Of a DNA stretch of 64,000 bases, positions 28,495-36,619 are shown one piece after another. The notes under the pieces were generated by a model that saw only the letters and a list, made by a program, of their open reading frames with translations, did no database searches and had not been told where the DNA came from. The number at the start of each line of letters is the position of its first letter. The stretch's first letter is position 1. The stretch covers positions 248,001 to 312,000 of the forward strand of contig CAVXXB010000014.1 in NCBI GenBank assembly GCA_963765585.1. Reading direction: 5' to 3'. The stretch is from CAVXXB01 sp963765585. Lineage in GTDB: Bacteria > Calditrichota > Calditrichia > JAJRVZ01. A program made the position numbers and the translations under genes.

Positions 28495-30394
28495 CAGATT
28501 TTCCATTTGGATGACAGCTGTAACAGGAGGGACTGTCATAACTATAATCCGTGACATCTTTGTGGTCTTCATCCGTTTCACTCATTCCATGCTCATGACA
28601 ATTGATGCATTCAAAATCGGCATAACTGGCTGGATTATTGTGGCAGTCTATACAATTATCCCAGGCTTCCCTGTGACTGCCGGAATAAATTGGAAAATAT
28701 TGACCATCATGGTCCCAATCTGCCGGCTCCCAGGCATTGGTTGAATGACATTCTGCACAATCCGTAGGAAATTGAGCCGCGGCATGAGCGGGATCGTTTG
28801 TATTATCATAGTCGCCCTGATGGCAGGCGACACATTCTGAAGGTGTATTCGTGTACCCGTCAATATGACACGAAACACAATTTACTGTAATATGTGCACC
28901 GGTAAGAATAAAGGCTGTTTGATTATGATCAAAGGTTGCCGGTTCCCATGCATTGGTACTATGACAGATACTGCAATCCTGGCTAAAATTATTTGTTACG
29001 TGGTTGGGATCGGTTACAGCAACATAATCAGTTTCATGACAGGACCAGCAATCGGTGGGTGTTCCGGAATATTGACCGCCTGTATGACAATCAATACAAT
29101 TGACCGTGGTATGTGCACCGGTAAGAACAAAAGCTGTTTGATTATGATCAAACGTCGCCGGTTCCCATGCAGTGGTGCTATGACAAATGCTGCAATCCTG
29201 ATTAAAATTATTTGTTACGTGGTTGGGATCGGTTACAGCAACATAATCAGTTTCATGACAGGACCAGCAATCGGTGGGTGTTCCGGAATATTGACCATCA
29301 GTATGACAGTCAATACAATTTACCGTTGTATGTGCCCCCGTAAGAATAAATGCTGTTTGATTATGATCAAAGGTTGAAGGCACCCAGGCCGTCTCAGTGT
29401 GGCAGTCCGTACAGTTTTGTGAAAATTGTGCCTGTGAGTGTCCCGGATTTGTGGTTGCCAGATAATCATTTTCATGGCAGCCGTAGCATTCACGTGGCAG
29501 CCCGGTCGTTTGATTGTTTACATGACATGACAGGCACTGTGCCGTTCTGTGTGCACCATTTAATGGAAAACCACTCACAGCCATATGGTCAAAATCAGGT
29601 GTGTCCCAATTTATGGTGGTATGACAGGTTTCACAATTTTGTGGAAAACCAAATGCTGTATGACCCGGATCCGTGGTGTTATCATAATCATTTTTATGAC
29701 AATAATAGCAATCGGCAGGCTGACCAATATAAGTTTCTGTATGACAGGTCTGGCATTCCAGACCTGCGTGTCCTCCGGTGAGTGCAAAAGTTTCCGGGTG
29801 GGAATATACGGTTTGATTCCAGGTGTATGCATTTGGCAGATGACAATTTTCGCATATGGTTTCAAAGCCGGCACTCTGGTGATTGGGATCCATTGATTGA
29901 TCATAATCCTGCCTGTGACACCCGCTGCATTCAACCGGTGTGTTAACATACTCACGGTTTTGCTCATCGATATGGCAGGATTGACAATCGAGTACCGCAT
30001 GGACACCAATCAGAGGAAAATTGGTGTCAATATGCTGATCAAACATTTCCCTTCGGTTTTCCCAGGAAACCGGTGTGTGGCAATTGTCACAACGAAATCC
30101 CAGCTCGCTCTTGTGTATATCCGTATGGCAATCCAGGCATGCTGTACCAATATGTGAAAATTCAAGATTTTCATGACAGGCACGACATTCCGTTTTTTTA
30201 TGATTACCTAAAAGCGGAAAACCGGTTGTATTATGATCAAATTTTACGGATGCCAGATTTACTTCCCAGCTGTCTGTGGCGTGACATAGCTCGCAATCCA
30301 GTTCAAAGGTATCGCCATGGGGCATTTCCTGCGGCAGCATGGAAAAAACAATCAAAGCAGCAAAAAACAATAGTAATAATATTTTCTGAATCAC
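28484..30394 (-). CDS. Multihaem cytochrome c with 25 CXXCH motifs
   Basis: 636 residues, starting at GTG 30394 behind AAAGGGGGCTAA. A signal sequence (IQKILLLLFFAALIVF) precedes 25 CXXCH haem-attachment motifs that I counted in the translation. From about residue 150 the chain is a repeat of roughly 70 residues holding three haems each (FDHNQTAFxLTGAH, then CIDCH, CWSCH and CSICH motifs). Three consecutive units near the C-terminus are 73 residues (219 bp) apart and almost identical in DNA. Such chains act as long electron wires in the periplasm or outer membrane. There is no lipobox. It is coupled to the barrel gene and follows the 20-haem cytochrome by 13 bp. Confidence 0.93.
   Translation of the reverse strand: MIQKILLLLFFAALIVFSMLPQEMPHGDTFELDCELCHATDSWEVNLASVKFDHNTTGFPLLGNHKKTECRACHENLEFSHIGTACLDCHTDIHKSELGFRCDNCHTPVSWENRREMFDQHIDTNFPLIGVHAVLDCQSCHIDEQNREYVNTPVECSGCHRQDYDQSMDPNHQSAGFETICENCHLPNAYTWNQTVYSHPETFALTGGHAGLECQTCHTETYIGQPADCYYCHKNDYDNTTDPGHTAFGFPQNCETCHTTINWDTPDFDHMAVSGFPLNGAHRTAQCLSCHVNNQTTGLPRECYGCHENDYLATTNPGHSQAQFSQNCTDCHTETAWVPSTFDHNQTAFILTGAHTTVNCIDCHTDGQYSGTPTDCWSCHETDYVAVTDPNHVTNNFNQDCSICHSTTAWEPATFDHNQTAFVLTGAHTTVNCIDCHTGGQYSGTPTDCWSCHETDYVAVTDPNHVTNNFSQDCSICHSTNAWEPATFDHNQTAFILTGAHITVNCVSCHIDGYTNTPSECVACHQGDYDNTNDPAHAAAQFPTDCAECHSTNAWEPADWDHDGQYFPIYSGSHREAWDNCIDCHNNPASYADFECINCHEHGMSETDEDHKDVTDYSYDSPSCYSCHPNGKSDDA
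28892..29330. repeat. 219-bp in-gene tandem repeats in cytochrome gene
   Basis: The word ATGTGC(A/C)CC starts at 28892, 29111 and 29330, a period of exactly 219 bp (73 codons). A stretch of more than 90 bp (28985-29077 and 29204-29296) is identical or nearly so between the first two units, including synonymous positions. This points to recent duplication or gene conversion inside the haem-repeat array. Confidence 0.88.
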
Positions 30395-30407
30395 TTAGCC
30401 CCCTTTT

Positions 30408-32072
30408 TCATTCGCTATATATTGCCGGTGTTTTGGTCGCACCATGGCAGGATTTACATTCGGTACTCATCGGTCGATAGCGAATGAATTTTACATCATT
30501 TAGCCGGGTTTGTATGTGACATTGACCACATTCCAAAGAAATATGCTTTCCATCTAAAGGGAATCTGGAATTCAAGTTATGGTCAAATTTACCGGCCTTC
30601 CAACCGGATGGAGTATGACATCCTTCGCATTTTACGACATTCGGATTTCCCTTATCCTTAAACTGTCCAAAGTGTATATCATTATGACAGGATTGACATT
30701 CCACAGACAAACCCTTGATTATGACGATGCCATCCGTGCTTTTTGTATGACATTGACCACAATCGATCTTGAGATGTTTTCCCTCAAGTGCAAATTCTGT
30801 CAGTTTGTGATCGAATTGCATTTGACTCCAGCTGCTTTCCTGATGGCAATGTTCACAACCGGCAAAGTTTGTGATTTGTGAGACTTTTAAAAGATAGCTG
30901 TCCACCTGACCTAAATGTGGATCCGTATGACAGGCCTGGCAACGTGGTGAATTAAAAGTAAACGTGAATTTTTTATTGCTCTGTTTATGACATGCAAGAC
31001 AGGGGATAGCCAAATGTGCTCCCCTGATAGGATAATCTGTTTTTTCATGCATATCGATTGTAAATGATGAAGGAGAAAATCCTTCCACAGTATGACATTC
31101 TTCACAGGCTCCCTTTTGTTCGCGCAAATTGAACTGACCTTTATGATAATCGGAGTGGCAATTTTTACAGCGGCTATAATATTTTATTTTTAACGGCTGC
31201 CCTGGCTTATGACAGCTGTTGCATTGGACAGATATATGACGTCCCCGCAGGGGATAGCTGGTTAGTTCATGATTGAATTTTTTACCTGATATCTGATTCC
31301 ACCCAAGCGTCGAGTGACAAGTAACGCATCTGGATCCAAATCTATTATTATGGATATCCTTATGGCAATTTAAACAGTTACCAAAAGCGATACCTTTAAA
31401 TTTGGCATAACTTTTATCATCTTTAATTGGCTTGTCCTGCAACTGTGGATGGCATTTCCCACAATCCACAATAGTATGCTTTCCGGTAAGCGGATAGGCG
31501 GATTTGTTATGATCGAAGTTGTTGACTGGTTTCCAGGCGTCGGTTGAGTGACATGATTGACATTTGTCGGATAGTTGGCTTCGATGCTCATCGATATGAC
31601 ATGAAATGCATTGCCCGGATAAACCCATAAAGGTTTTTTCCGGGTCCTTTTTTGCATCACGGATGGTTTTTATATCTGTAATTCGCTCCGCTGAATGACA
31701 CTTCCGGCAATCAATGGTGGCATGTTTGCCGGTCAGGGTATAACTGGTTTGTGCGTGATCAAAATTATCGATTCCATTTTTCCAGTAAATCAAATTATAA
31801 TCTTTTCCCTGGTGCTCAACATGACAATCTTCGCAGTTTTTATATTCCCGACGCGAATGCAGCCCCGATCCCGAATTTATTTTTTCATTGAGAAGTTGGT
31901 GACATTTTAAGCATAAAGCAGGATCCAGTTTTTTACCCTGTGCATGGCATTGTGTACAATTTTCAATGCCCTCAAGATGAGCATGTGATATGTGCAGATC
32001 TCCGGGTGAGAGCTGTCCAAAGCCAACGGAGGATACCAGCGCTATAAAGATAATGGTTAAAATTTTGATCAT
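30408..32072 (-). CDS. Multihaem cytochrome c with 20 CXXCH motifs
   Basis: 554 residues with a cleavable signal (LTIIFIALVSSVGFG) and 20 CXXCH motifs counted by eye, from CTQCH near residue 39 to CKSCH near residue 542. Repeated half-units read FDH..T.YPLTGKH..(V/I).C.KCH, with extra His residues likely to be distal haem ligands. It has the same design as the downstream 25-haem protein but is more divergent between repeats. There is no membrane anchor or lipobox, so it is predicted to be periplasmic. It lies 25 bp after the diheme-b-like gene, placing it between a quinol-side protein and the outer-membrane components. Confidence 0.93.
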   Translation of the reverse strand: MIKILTIIFIALVSSVGFGQLSPGDLHISHAHLEGIENCTQCHAQGKKLDPALCLKCHQLLNEKINSGSGLHSRREYKNCEDCHVEHQGKDYNLIYWKNGIDNFDHAQTSYTLTGKHATIDCRKCHSAERITDIKTIRDAKKDPEKTFMGLSGQCISCHIDEHRSQLSDKCQSCHSTDAWKPVNNFDHNKSAYPLTGKHTIVDCGKCHPQLQDKPIKDDKSYAKFKGIAFGNCLNCHKDIHNNRFGSRCVTCHSTLGWNQISGKKFNHELTSYPLRGRHISVQCNSCHKPGQPLKIKYYSRCKNCHSDYHKGQFNLREQKGACEECHTVEGFSPSSFTIDMHEKTDYPIRGAHLAIPCLACHKQSNKKFTFTFNSPRCQACHTDPHLGQVDSYLLKVSQITNFAGCEHCHQESSWSQMQFDHKLTEFALEGKHLKIDCGQCHTKSTDGIVIIKGLSVECQSCHNDIHFGQFKDKGNPNVVKCEGCHTPSGWKAGKFDHNLNSRFPLDGKHISLECGQCHIQTRLNDVKFIRYRPMSTECKSCHGATKTPAIYSE

Positions 32073-32097
32073 AAAAAGTGTCCGGCTATGCTGATAA

Positions 32098-32940
32098 TTA
32101 TAAAATCCAGGTATAACCTAACCAGATCGCGATTCCTACATGTACCAGCATAATTACATACATGATAATAGCAAATGGTTTGTGTATCACATGCCAGTAA
32201 TGGAACATTTCATGAATGGCATTCCAAAAATATATTCGGCGTTCGAGTACAAACTTTTGCTTAATCAAAGACAGCAGAGTCTTTTGTTCTTGTTTACTAA
32301 TACTTTTTGTAATCCGTAAAGATTTTCGTATGCGTTTAATCTTTTTACGTTTGGTACTACCAGAAAAAAGCAGTGTTGACAAAGCACTTATCATACCCGC
32401 ATCTGATGTTCTGTCTCCACGAACCAGTTGATCAATTTCTGCCTGTACCCGGTCATCGATGCGATAAGATGTCTGAATTTTTAGCGAGAGATCCTCGAGT
32501 TGGGATTTAACGTCGCTGATAGAAAGTTCATTACCATCCACAGTTCGGGGTATATGGCCATAGATATACCGGCCAAGAACACCGCTAAGCGCCACCGCAA
32601 TCATAGCCCAAAAGCTAACCGATACCAAGCCGTTTAGTTTTAAGGAGCTGTGCAAAATGATTAATAATGGACCGGATATGCCCATGTAGATATGAATATT
32701 AAGCCAATGGCCCATGTTTCCTGTGTTTCTGAGTAAACCCATACGCTTTCGAACTGAATAAGCAAGCAGTAAAACCAGCATAGTGGATCCAATCACACCG
32801 AATCCATGTCCGCGGAAACCGCCTGGTTTTAGATTACGGTACGACTCATGATGTGGTCGTTCGTCTAAAGTTGCTGAATAATAATCGTACCCATCAATTG
32901 AATAGTAGAGTATAGAAGCAGTGGTTGTTGCATAAAGCAA
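32098..32940 (-). CDS. Diheme cytochrome b-like membrane protein
   Basis: About 280 residues with four to five membrane helices. Two helices carry paired histidines suited to bind two b haems: HWLNIHIYMGISGPLLIILH and FHYWHVIHKP...LVHVGIAIW. A charged cytoplasmic coiled segment of about 90 residues (KSQLEDLSLKIQ to KQEQKTLL) separates them. The start is uncertain: the only standard start is TTG 32940, but the frame is open upstream with hydrophobic residues, and the GGGGGAA ribosome-like site lies near 32967, so the N-terminus is probably longer or begins with a rare codon. As first gene of the cytochrome operon it would feed quinol electrons to the multihaem proteins (inference). Confidence 0.72.
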   Translation of the reverse strand: MLYATTTASILYYSIDGYDYYSATLDERPHHESYRNLKPGGFRGHGFGVIGSTMLVLLLAYSVRKRMGLLRNTGNMGHWLNIHIYMGISGPLLIILHSSLKLNGLVSVSFWAMIAVALSGVLGRYIYGHIPRTVDGNELSISDVKSQLEDLSLKIQTSYRIDDRVQAEIDQLVRGDRTSDAGMISALSTLLFSGSTKRKKIKRIRKSLRITKSISKQEQKTLLSLIKQKFVLERRIYFWNAIHEMFHYWHVIHKPFAIIMYVIMLVHVGIAIWLGYTWIL

Positions 32941-33155
32941 TATTAATATAATACGAAAGATATATTCCCCCTGAAATAATTTCTCCGTCTGACTATTTAA
33001 AATAATTAATTAAAAATCAGGATTAAATCCATATTTTTTTTTATTAGAATATAAACTATCGGTTCGTATCTAGTTTTATGAATATAAAAATTTTTTTCAA
33101 AATGACATTTTTAACTTATATTTAACCATCCATCATAAGAAGGGAGAAAGAGAAA

Positions 33156-33446
33156 ATGGATAAAAATACAATCGTTCAGAAAATGAAAGAGGAATTGAAC
33201 AACATTTCAGAAGAGATTAAAAAATTGGAACTAAAGCTTGATGATCTTAGCGAAGATGCCAAAGTAACTTATCAGAAGCAGATAACTGAAATGAAGGAAC
33301 TTTATAATAAGGCCGATGAAAAATTTGAGCAGGCCAAGGATATTACCGGGGATAAGTGGGAAGAGGTTAAAGACAATGTTGAAGTGACACGAAAGGCGCT
33401 TAAAAACTCATATAACTATTTTCTGTCACATTATAAGAAGAAATAA
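33156..33446 (+). CDS. Small charged coiled-coil protein
   Basis: 96 residues, ATG after AAGAAGGGAGAAAGAG. The sequence is almost entirely helical heptads rich in K and E (MKEELNNISEEIKKLELKLD, YNKADEKFEQAKD). There is no signal peptide, membrane helix or catalytic motif. Similar short coiled-coil proteins occur widely as uncharacterised stress-linked proteins, but I do not recognise a named family. It is divergent from the cytochrome operon. Confidence 0.8.
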   Translation: MDKNTIVQKMKEELNNISEEIKKLELKLDDLSEDAKVTYQKQITEMKELYNKADEKFEQAKDITGDKWEEVKDNVEVTRKALKNSYNYFLSHYKKK

Positions 33447-33866
33447 CCGGTAGCTCAAGGTGGTATATAATTAGCAGATGTAATTTTTGAAATCGTATTA
33501 TTTATGCTACTTGTTGCACCGGATAATATTCAGGTTCTGGTTGCGGTACTTGTTTCTTGAAGAATTTTGATTTGATTTTTATTTTCAATTTAATTTTCAT
33601 ATTTACTTCCATCTTTAGATTCAAGGGCATAAACCGCAACCGGCATAAAAATATTCCAGAAAATATTTAATTTATTTTCTTCTAAGATGCGTTGTTTATC
33701 AATTTCTCGCGCAAAGTCGCAAAGAAATATATCATTATAGATATATCAGATGATGGAAAAAATTTTAAATCAAGGTGGGCATCTTTACATAAATCCTTTA
33801 AAAATAATCCTTTGCGTCTCTGCGTCTTTGCGAGGGATTAATTATTTACATAGTGAGGACTAATAC
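33447..33866. other. Intergenic region: small ORF and repeats
   Basis: About 420 bp. It holds a possible 32-codon minus-strand ORF (33502-33600, separate entry) and two copies of the dispersed GCAAAG/CTTTGCG repeat family near 33700-33725 and 33810-33838 that are inverted relative to each other. The promoter of the following selenoprotein candidate must lie in this region. Confidence 0.5.
33502..33600 (-). CDS. Possible 32-residue basic peptide
   Basis: ATG at 33598-33600 behind GGAAGTAAAT, stop at 33502-33504. The peptide starts MKIKLKIKIKSKFF and ends QPEPEYYPVQQVA. Its alternating Lys/Ile start matches that of the small ORF at 34611-34718, which suggests a paralogous pair. It may instead be chance coding in AT-rich DNA. 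Confidence 0.35.
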   Translation of the reverse strand: MKIKLKIKIKSKFFKKQVPQPEPEYYPVQQVA

Positions 33867-34280
33867 ATGAAACTACACAAGATTTTGTTATTTGTTCTGA
33901 GTATCGCTCTTTGCTCTGTTTCTATGGCAGCAGACGATGAAACTGAGGGACCACGCATGACATTCCTGGAAAAGGACTATGACTTTGGTGAGATAGTCAC
34001 TGGCGAAGTTGTTGAGCATGTATATGCTTTTACAAATACCGGAACGGATACGCTGCGGATTGCCACTGTATATAGTTCATGAGGCTGCACAGCCTCACTT
34101 CTGAGTTCAGAAGTAATAGCCCCTCAAGATTCCGGTGAAATAAAAGTGAATTTTAATTCGAAGTACCGTAATGGCAAATACAAAAAAACGATAACCGTTT
34201 ATTCAAATGATATCGAGGAACCGGTTATCAAATTGACCTTACAGGTATTTGTCAAAAATGAAGATGAAGAGGAGTCATAA
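33867..34280 (+). CDS. DUF1573 periplasmic protein, probable selenoprotein
   Basis: 137 residues if the in-frame TGA at 34080-34082 is read as selenocysteine. Signal peptide (HKILLFVLSIALCSVSMAA), then a DUF1573 Ig-like domain: DFGEIVTGEVVEHVYAFTNTG, the family's S-C-G-C-T site here reading SS-U-GCT, and the second half IAPQDSGEIKVNFNSKYRNG through ITVYSNDIEEPVIKL, ending at TAA 34278-34280. The frame and family similarity are unbroken on both sides of the TGA, which replaces exactly the first conserved Cys (TGC or TGT to TGA). A hairpin of SECIS type follows. Without readthrough the product would be 71 residues and lose half the fold. Selenocysteine machinery genes are not in this window. 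Alternative: a nonsense mutation or base-call error. Confidence 0.75.
34080..34114 (+). promoter_or_regulatory. Candidate bacterial SECIS element
   Basis: After TGA (34080-34082) the sequence forms a perfect stem CTTCTGA/TCAGAAG (34098-34104 with 34107-34113), whose apical AGTT has a G in its first two positions, about 22 bases after the TGA. This fits the spacing and loop rules of bacterial SECIS elements. A second perfect hairpin, TGAGGCT/AGCCTCA with loop GCAC (34080-34097), begins at the TGA itself. Two adjacent perfect stems inside a coding region are unlikely by chance. Confidence 0.65.
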
Positions 34281-34972
34281 TTCATTTGTTTTAGAAACCA
34301 CTAAGGCGCTAAGACTCGAATAAATAAAAATATATTACAAACAGTAAATCTTTTGTGCCTTTGTGTCTTGGTGGTTTTTCAGAAATGAAATTTGAAATAA
34401 TGACGACCTGAAGTTCGAGATCTATAGACATTTTTTATCCGTTAAGAACGCTAAGAATTACGAGAGTTACGCAGAGATTAAAATATATTTAGTTTCCGTG
34501 CTTTGCGTTTTCTCTGCGTATGGCGGTTAATGTTTAGTCAAGACTGGGTCAAAGACATATTATAAATAAGTAAGGAAAATGGGTTTCGTTGGAAATATAG
34601 AACTGGATTATCAGCTGGCGAGACGGATTGGTTGGAGTTGTTTCATTTTTAGTACATTGTCACTTTTTATATGGTAAAAAGTCTTTGCTTTAATTTTTAT
34701 TTTAATCTTTAACTTCATAATGATTCTCCTGTGTAATTTAACTCACACGGCTATACGTTTGGCGATTGTATTTGTTCCAAGATTAGCTATTTATTCAATA
34801 CTTGTCTGTGCGCGTAATCACGATCCTGAAATTTTTAATTAATACCGGAATCTGGATATTTTATATACATTTTAACCTTTGAATAGAAGAGAAATACAGT
34901 CTTTGTCCCGTCGCTTTGTCATGAAGCAGTTTCCTGACGATGTTAACAAATTTTACCAGCAGGAGGTTTATT
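34281..34972. other. Intergenic region: repeats and small ORF
   Basis: About 690 bp. It contains copies of two dispersed repeat families (34300-34376, ACCACTAAGGCGCTAAGAC and CTTTGTGTCTTGGTGG; 34438-34530, CGTTAAGAACGCTAAGAA and TTTGCGTTTTCTCTGCG) arranged as inverted pairs, plus the possible minus-strand ORF at 34611-34718. The remainder is AT-rich without evident function. Confidence 0.5.
34611..34718 (-). CDS. Possible 35-residue basic peptide
   Basis: ATG at 34716-34718 with a strong AGGAGA ribosome site seven bases upstream; stop at 34611-34613. It begins MKLKIKIKIKAKTFYHIKSD. The alternating Lys/hydrophobic start parallels the ORF at 33502-33600, and the two flank the DUF1573 gene on the opposite strand. 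The ribosome site makes this the better supported of the pair. Function unknown. Confidence 0.4.
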   Translation of the reverse strand: MKLKIKIKIKAKTFYHIKSDNVLKMKQLQPIRLAS

Positions 34973-35611
34973 TTGAATGGCAATTATTTGTTTGGAATTT
35001 TCTTTATTCTGATAAGTATTTCATCAATCGGAACCGGATATACACAATCCGACAGCCTGGATCAAAAGGTTGAAAAATTTCTTGAATCGAATAAATACAA
35101 CTGGCGGGATATGAATGTTCCTGAAGAGGATGGAAAAATATTACATGATCTCATTTTGGAAAACAACTACACCTCTGCACTGGAAATTGGTACATCCACC
35201 GGTAGATCCGGAGTCTGGATGGCCAGGGCATTGAGAAAAACCGGTGGAACATTGATTACTATTGAAATAGATGAGGAGAGATTTGAAACGGCTTCGCAAA
35301 ATTTTAAATCTGCGGGTCTGGCGGAGTATATCGATCAAAAACTGGGCGATGCACATAAAATTGTGCCCGAGCTGACGGGAACGTTTGATTTCGTATTTGT
35401 AGATGCGGATAAGCAGGGTTATACGGATTATCTAAAGAATATATTGCCAAAATTAAAGACTGGTGGATGTTTTACCGCACATAATGTATCCAATACGTAT
35501 ATGTCCGGTATTGATGAATTTCTTGAATATCTAAAGCAATTGGATTACATGGAAACCACGATTGATAATGCCAGTGGATCCGGTTTGTCCATCAGTTATA
35601 AAAAAAAGTAA
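34973..35611 (+). CDS. Exported class I SAM O-methyltransferase
   Basis: 212 residues from TTG 34973, chosen because AGGAGG lies six bases upstream and a signal peptide follows (NYLFGIFFILISISSIGTG). The methyltransferase fold of the catechol/caffeoyl-CoA type (family 3) is clear: LEIGTSTGRSGVWMA (SAM site), TLITIEIDEERFETA, FDFVFVDADKQGYTDY and GGCFTAHNV. The signal peptide is odd because SAM is cytoplasmic; either it is not cleaved and acts as an anchor facing inwards, or the protein works on an exported route not yet understood. The substrate is unknown. Confidence 0.82.
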   Translation: MNGNYLFGIFFILISISSIGTGYTQSDSLDQKVEKFLESNKYNWRDMNVPEEDGKILHDLILENNYTSALEIGTSTGRSGVWMARALRKTGGTLITIEIDEERFETASQNFKSAGLAEYIDQKLGDAHKIVPELTGTFDFVFVDADKQGYTDYLKNILPKLKTGGCFTAHNVSNTYMSGIDEFLEYLKQLDYMETTIDNASGSGLSISYKKK

Positions 35612-35621
35612 TGACTTTAGT

Positions 35622-35690
35622 GTCATCCTGAACTTGTTTCAGGATCTAAATAAACAATTATTATAGGATTCCGAACCAAGTTCAGAATGA
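35622..35690. repeat. Pair of dispersed palindromes
   Basis: GTCATCCTGAACTTGTTTCA (plus GGATC) at 35622-35647 and a decayed GGATTCCGAACCAAGTTCAG (plus AATGAC) at 35665-35690. Same two families as at 10218-10273, in the opposite order. Confidence 0.68.
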
Positions 35691-35800
35691 CCTTTCCCAG
35701 AATAAGTCATTTTTGATAAGTTTTATAATTAATATAAATTTACTCTGTGTCCTCTGTGGTTAATGATTTTTGTCCCGGATCAACAAATAAGAGATTAGAA

Positions 35801-36602
35801 ATGAAAATAGCGCTAATTCAAATGCATATGAGCAGTGATATGCTAAAGAATCTGGATAAATCATTAAAAAGGATGGAACAAGCTGCGGAAACCGGAGCCG
35901 AGTTAATTGTATTTCCGGAATTGCAGTTGAGCCCCTTTTTTCCTCAGAATAGGGCCGGGGATGCTTCCGCTTATGGGTTAAATATAGATCATGAATTTTT
36001 GCTAAAGATTCGCGAGAAATCATCCAGTCTGGGTATCGTAACCATTCCCAATATTTATCTGAAAGAAGAATCCGGCAGTTATGACGCTTGTCCGGTGATC
36101 GAAAATACCGGAGAAATCCTGGGAATTTCCAAAATGGTTCATATCGTGCAAATTCCACAATTTTATGAGCAGGATTACTACACACCATCAGATACCGGGT
36201 TTAAAGTTTATGACACCTCTGCCGGGAAAATTGGCGTTGTCATTTGTTTTGACCGCCATTATCCGGAAAGTATCAGAAGTTGTGTCCTGCAGGGCGCACA
36301 AATCATAGTCATTCCAACAGCTTATTGTAAGTGACGAACCCCTGGAGATTTTTGAGTGGGAGCTTCGACTGGCCGCATGGCATAATAATGTATTTATAGC
36401 CATATGTAACAGGGTCGGTGTCGAGGAAAATATGGATTTTTGCGGCCGGTCTATGGTTGTGGGTCCGGATGGAGAGATCGTTGCCCGGGCCGGTGATAAA
36501 GAAGAGATTCTCACCGCCGGGATTGATTATAGTTCAATACAAGCATCGCGATCAAAAAGAGATTTTTTATCACTCAGACGGCCTGAAGCATATATAAGTT
36601 AA
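35801..36602 (+). CDS. Nitrilase-superfamily amidohydrolase, frameshifted
   Basis: About 266 residues with one frame change near 36325, after which the reading continues VSDEPLEIFEWELRLAAWHNN to a TAA at 36600-36602. The catalytic triad is present: Glu in IVFPELQLSPFF, Lys in SKMVHI and Cys in GVVICFDRHYPESIR. The family hydrolyses carbon-nitrogen bonds in amides, N-carbamoyl compounds or nitriles. The CFDRHYPE context resembles N-carbamoylputrescine amidase and beta-ureidopropionase branches, but no polyamine gene is adjacent. The start is the ATG at 35801, which gives the typical MKIALIQMHMS beginning. Confidence 0.87.
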
Positions 36603-36619
36603 GATTATCCGTGCAAAAT

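Noticed and set aside
28865..30480. Long open frames on the plus strand opposite the cytochrome genes
   Set aside because: They follow the periodicity of the CXXCH-repeat codons on the other strand, lack ribosome sites and give no recognisable protein.
36325..36340. Selenocysteine or recoding at other broken genes
   Set aside because: In the nitrilase and the other interrupted genes the reading frame itself changes, which points to indels and not to in-frame TGA recoding.
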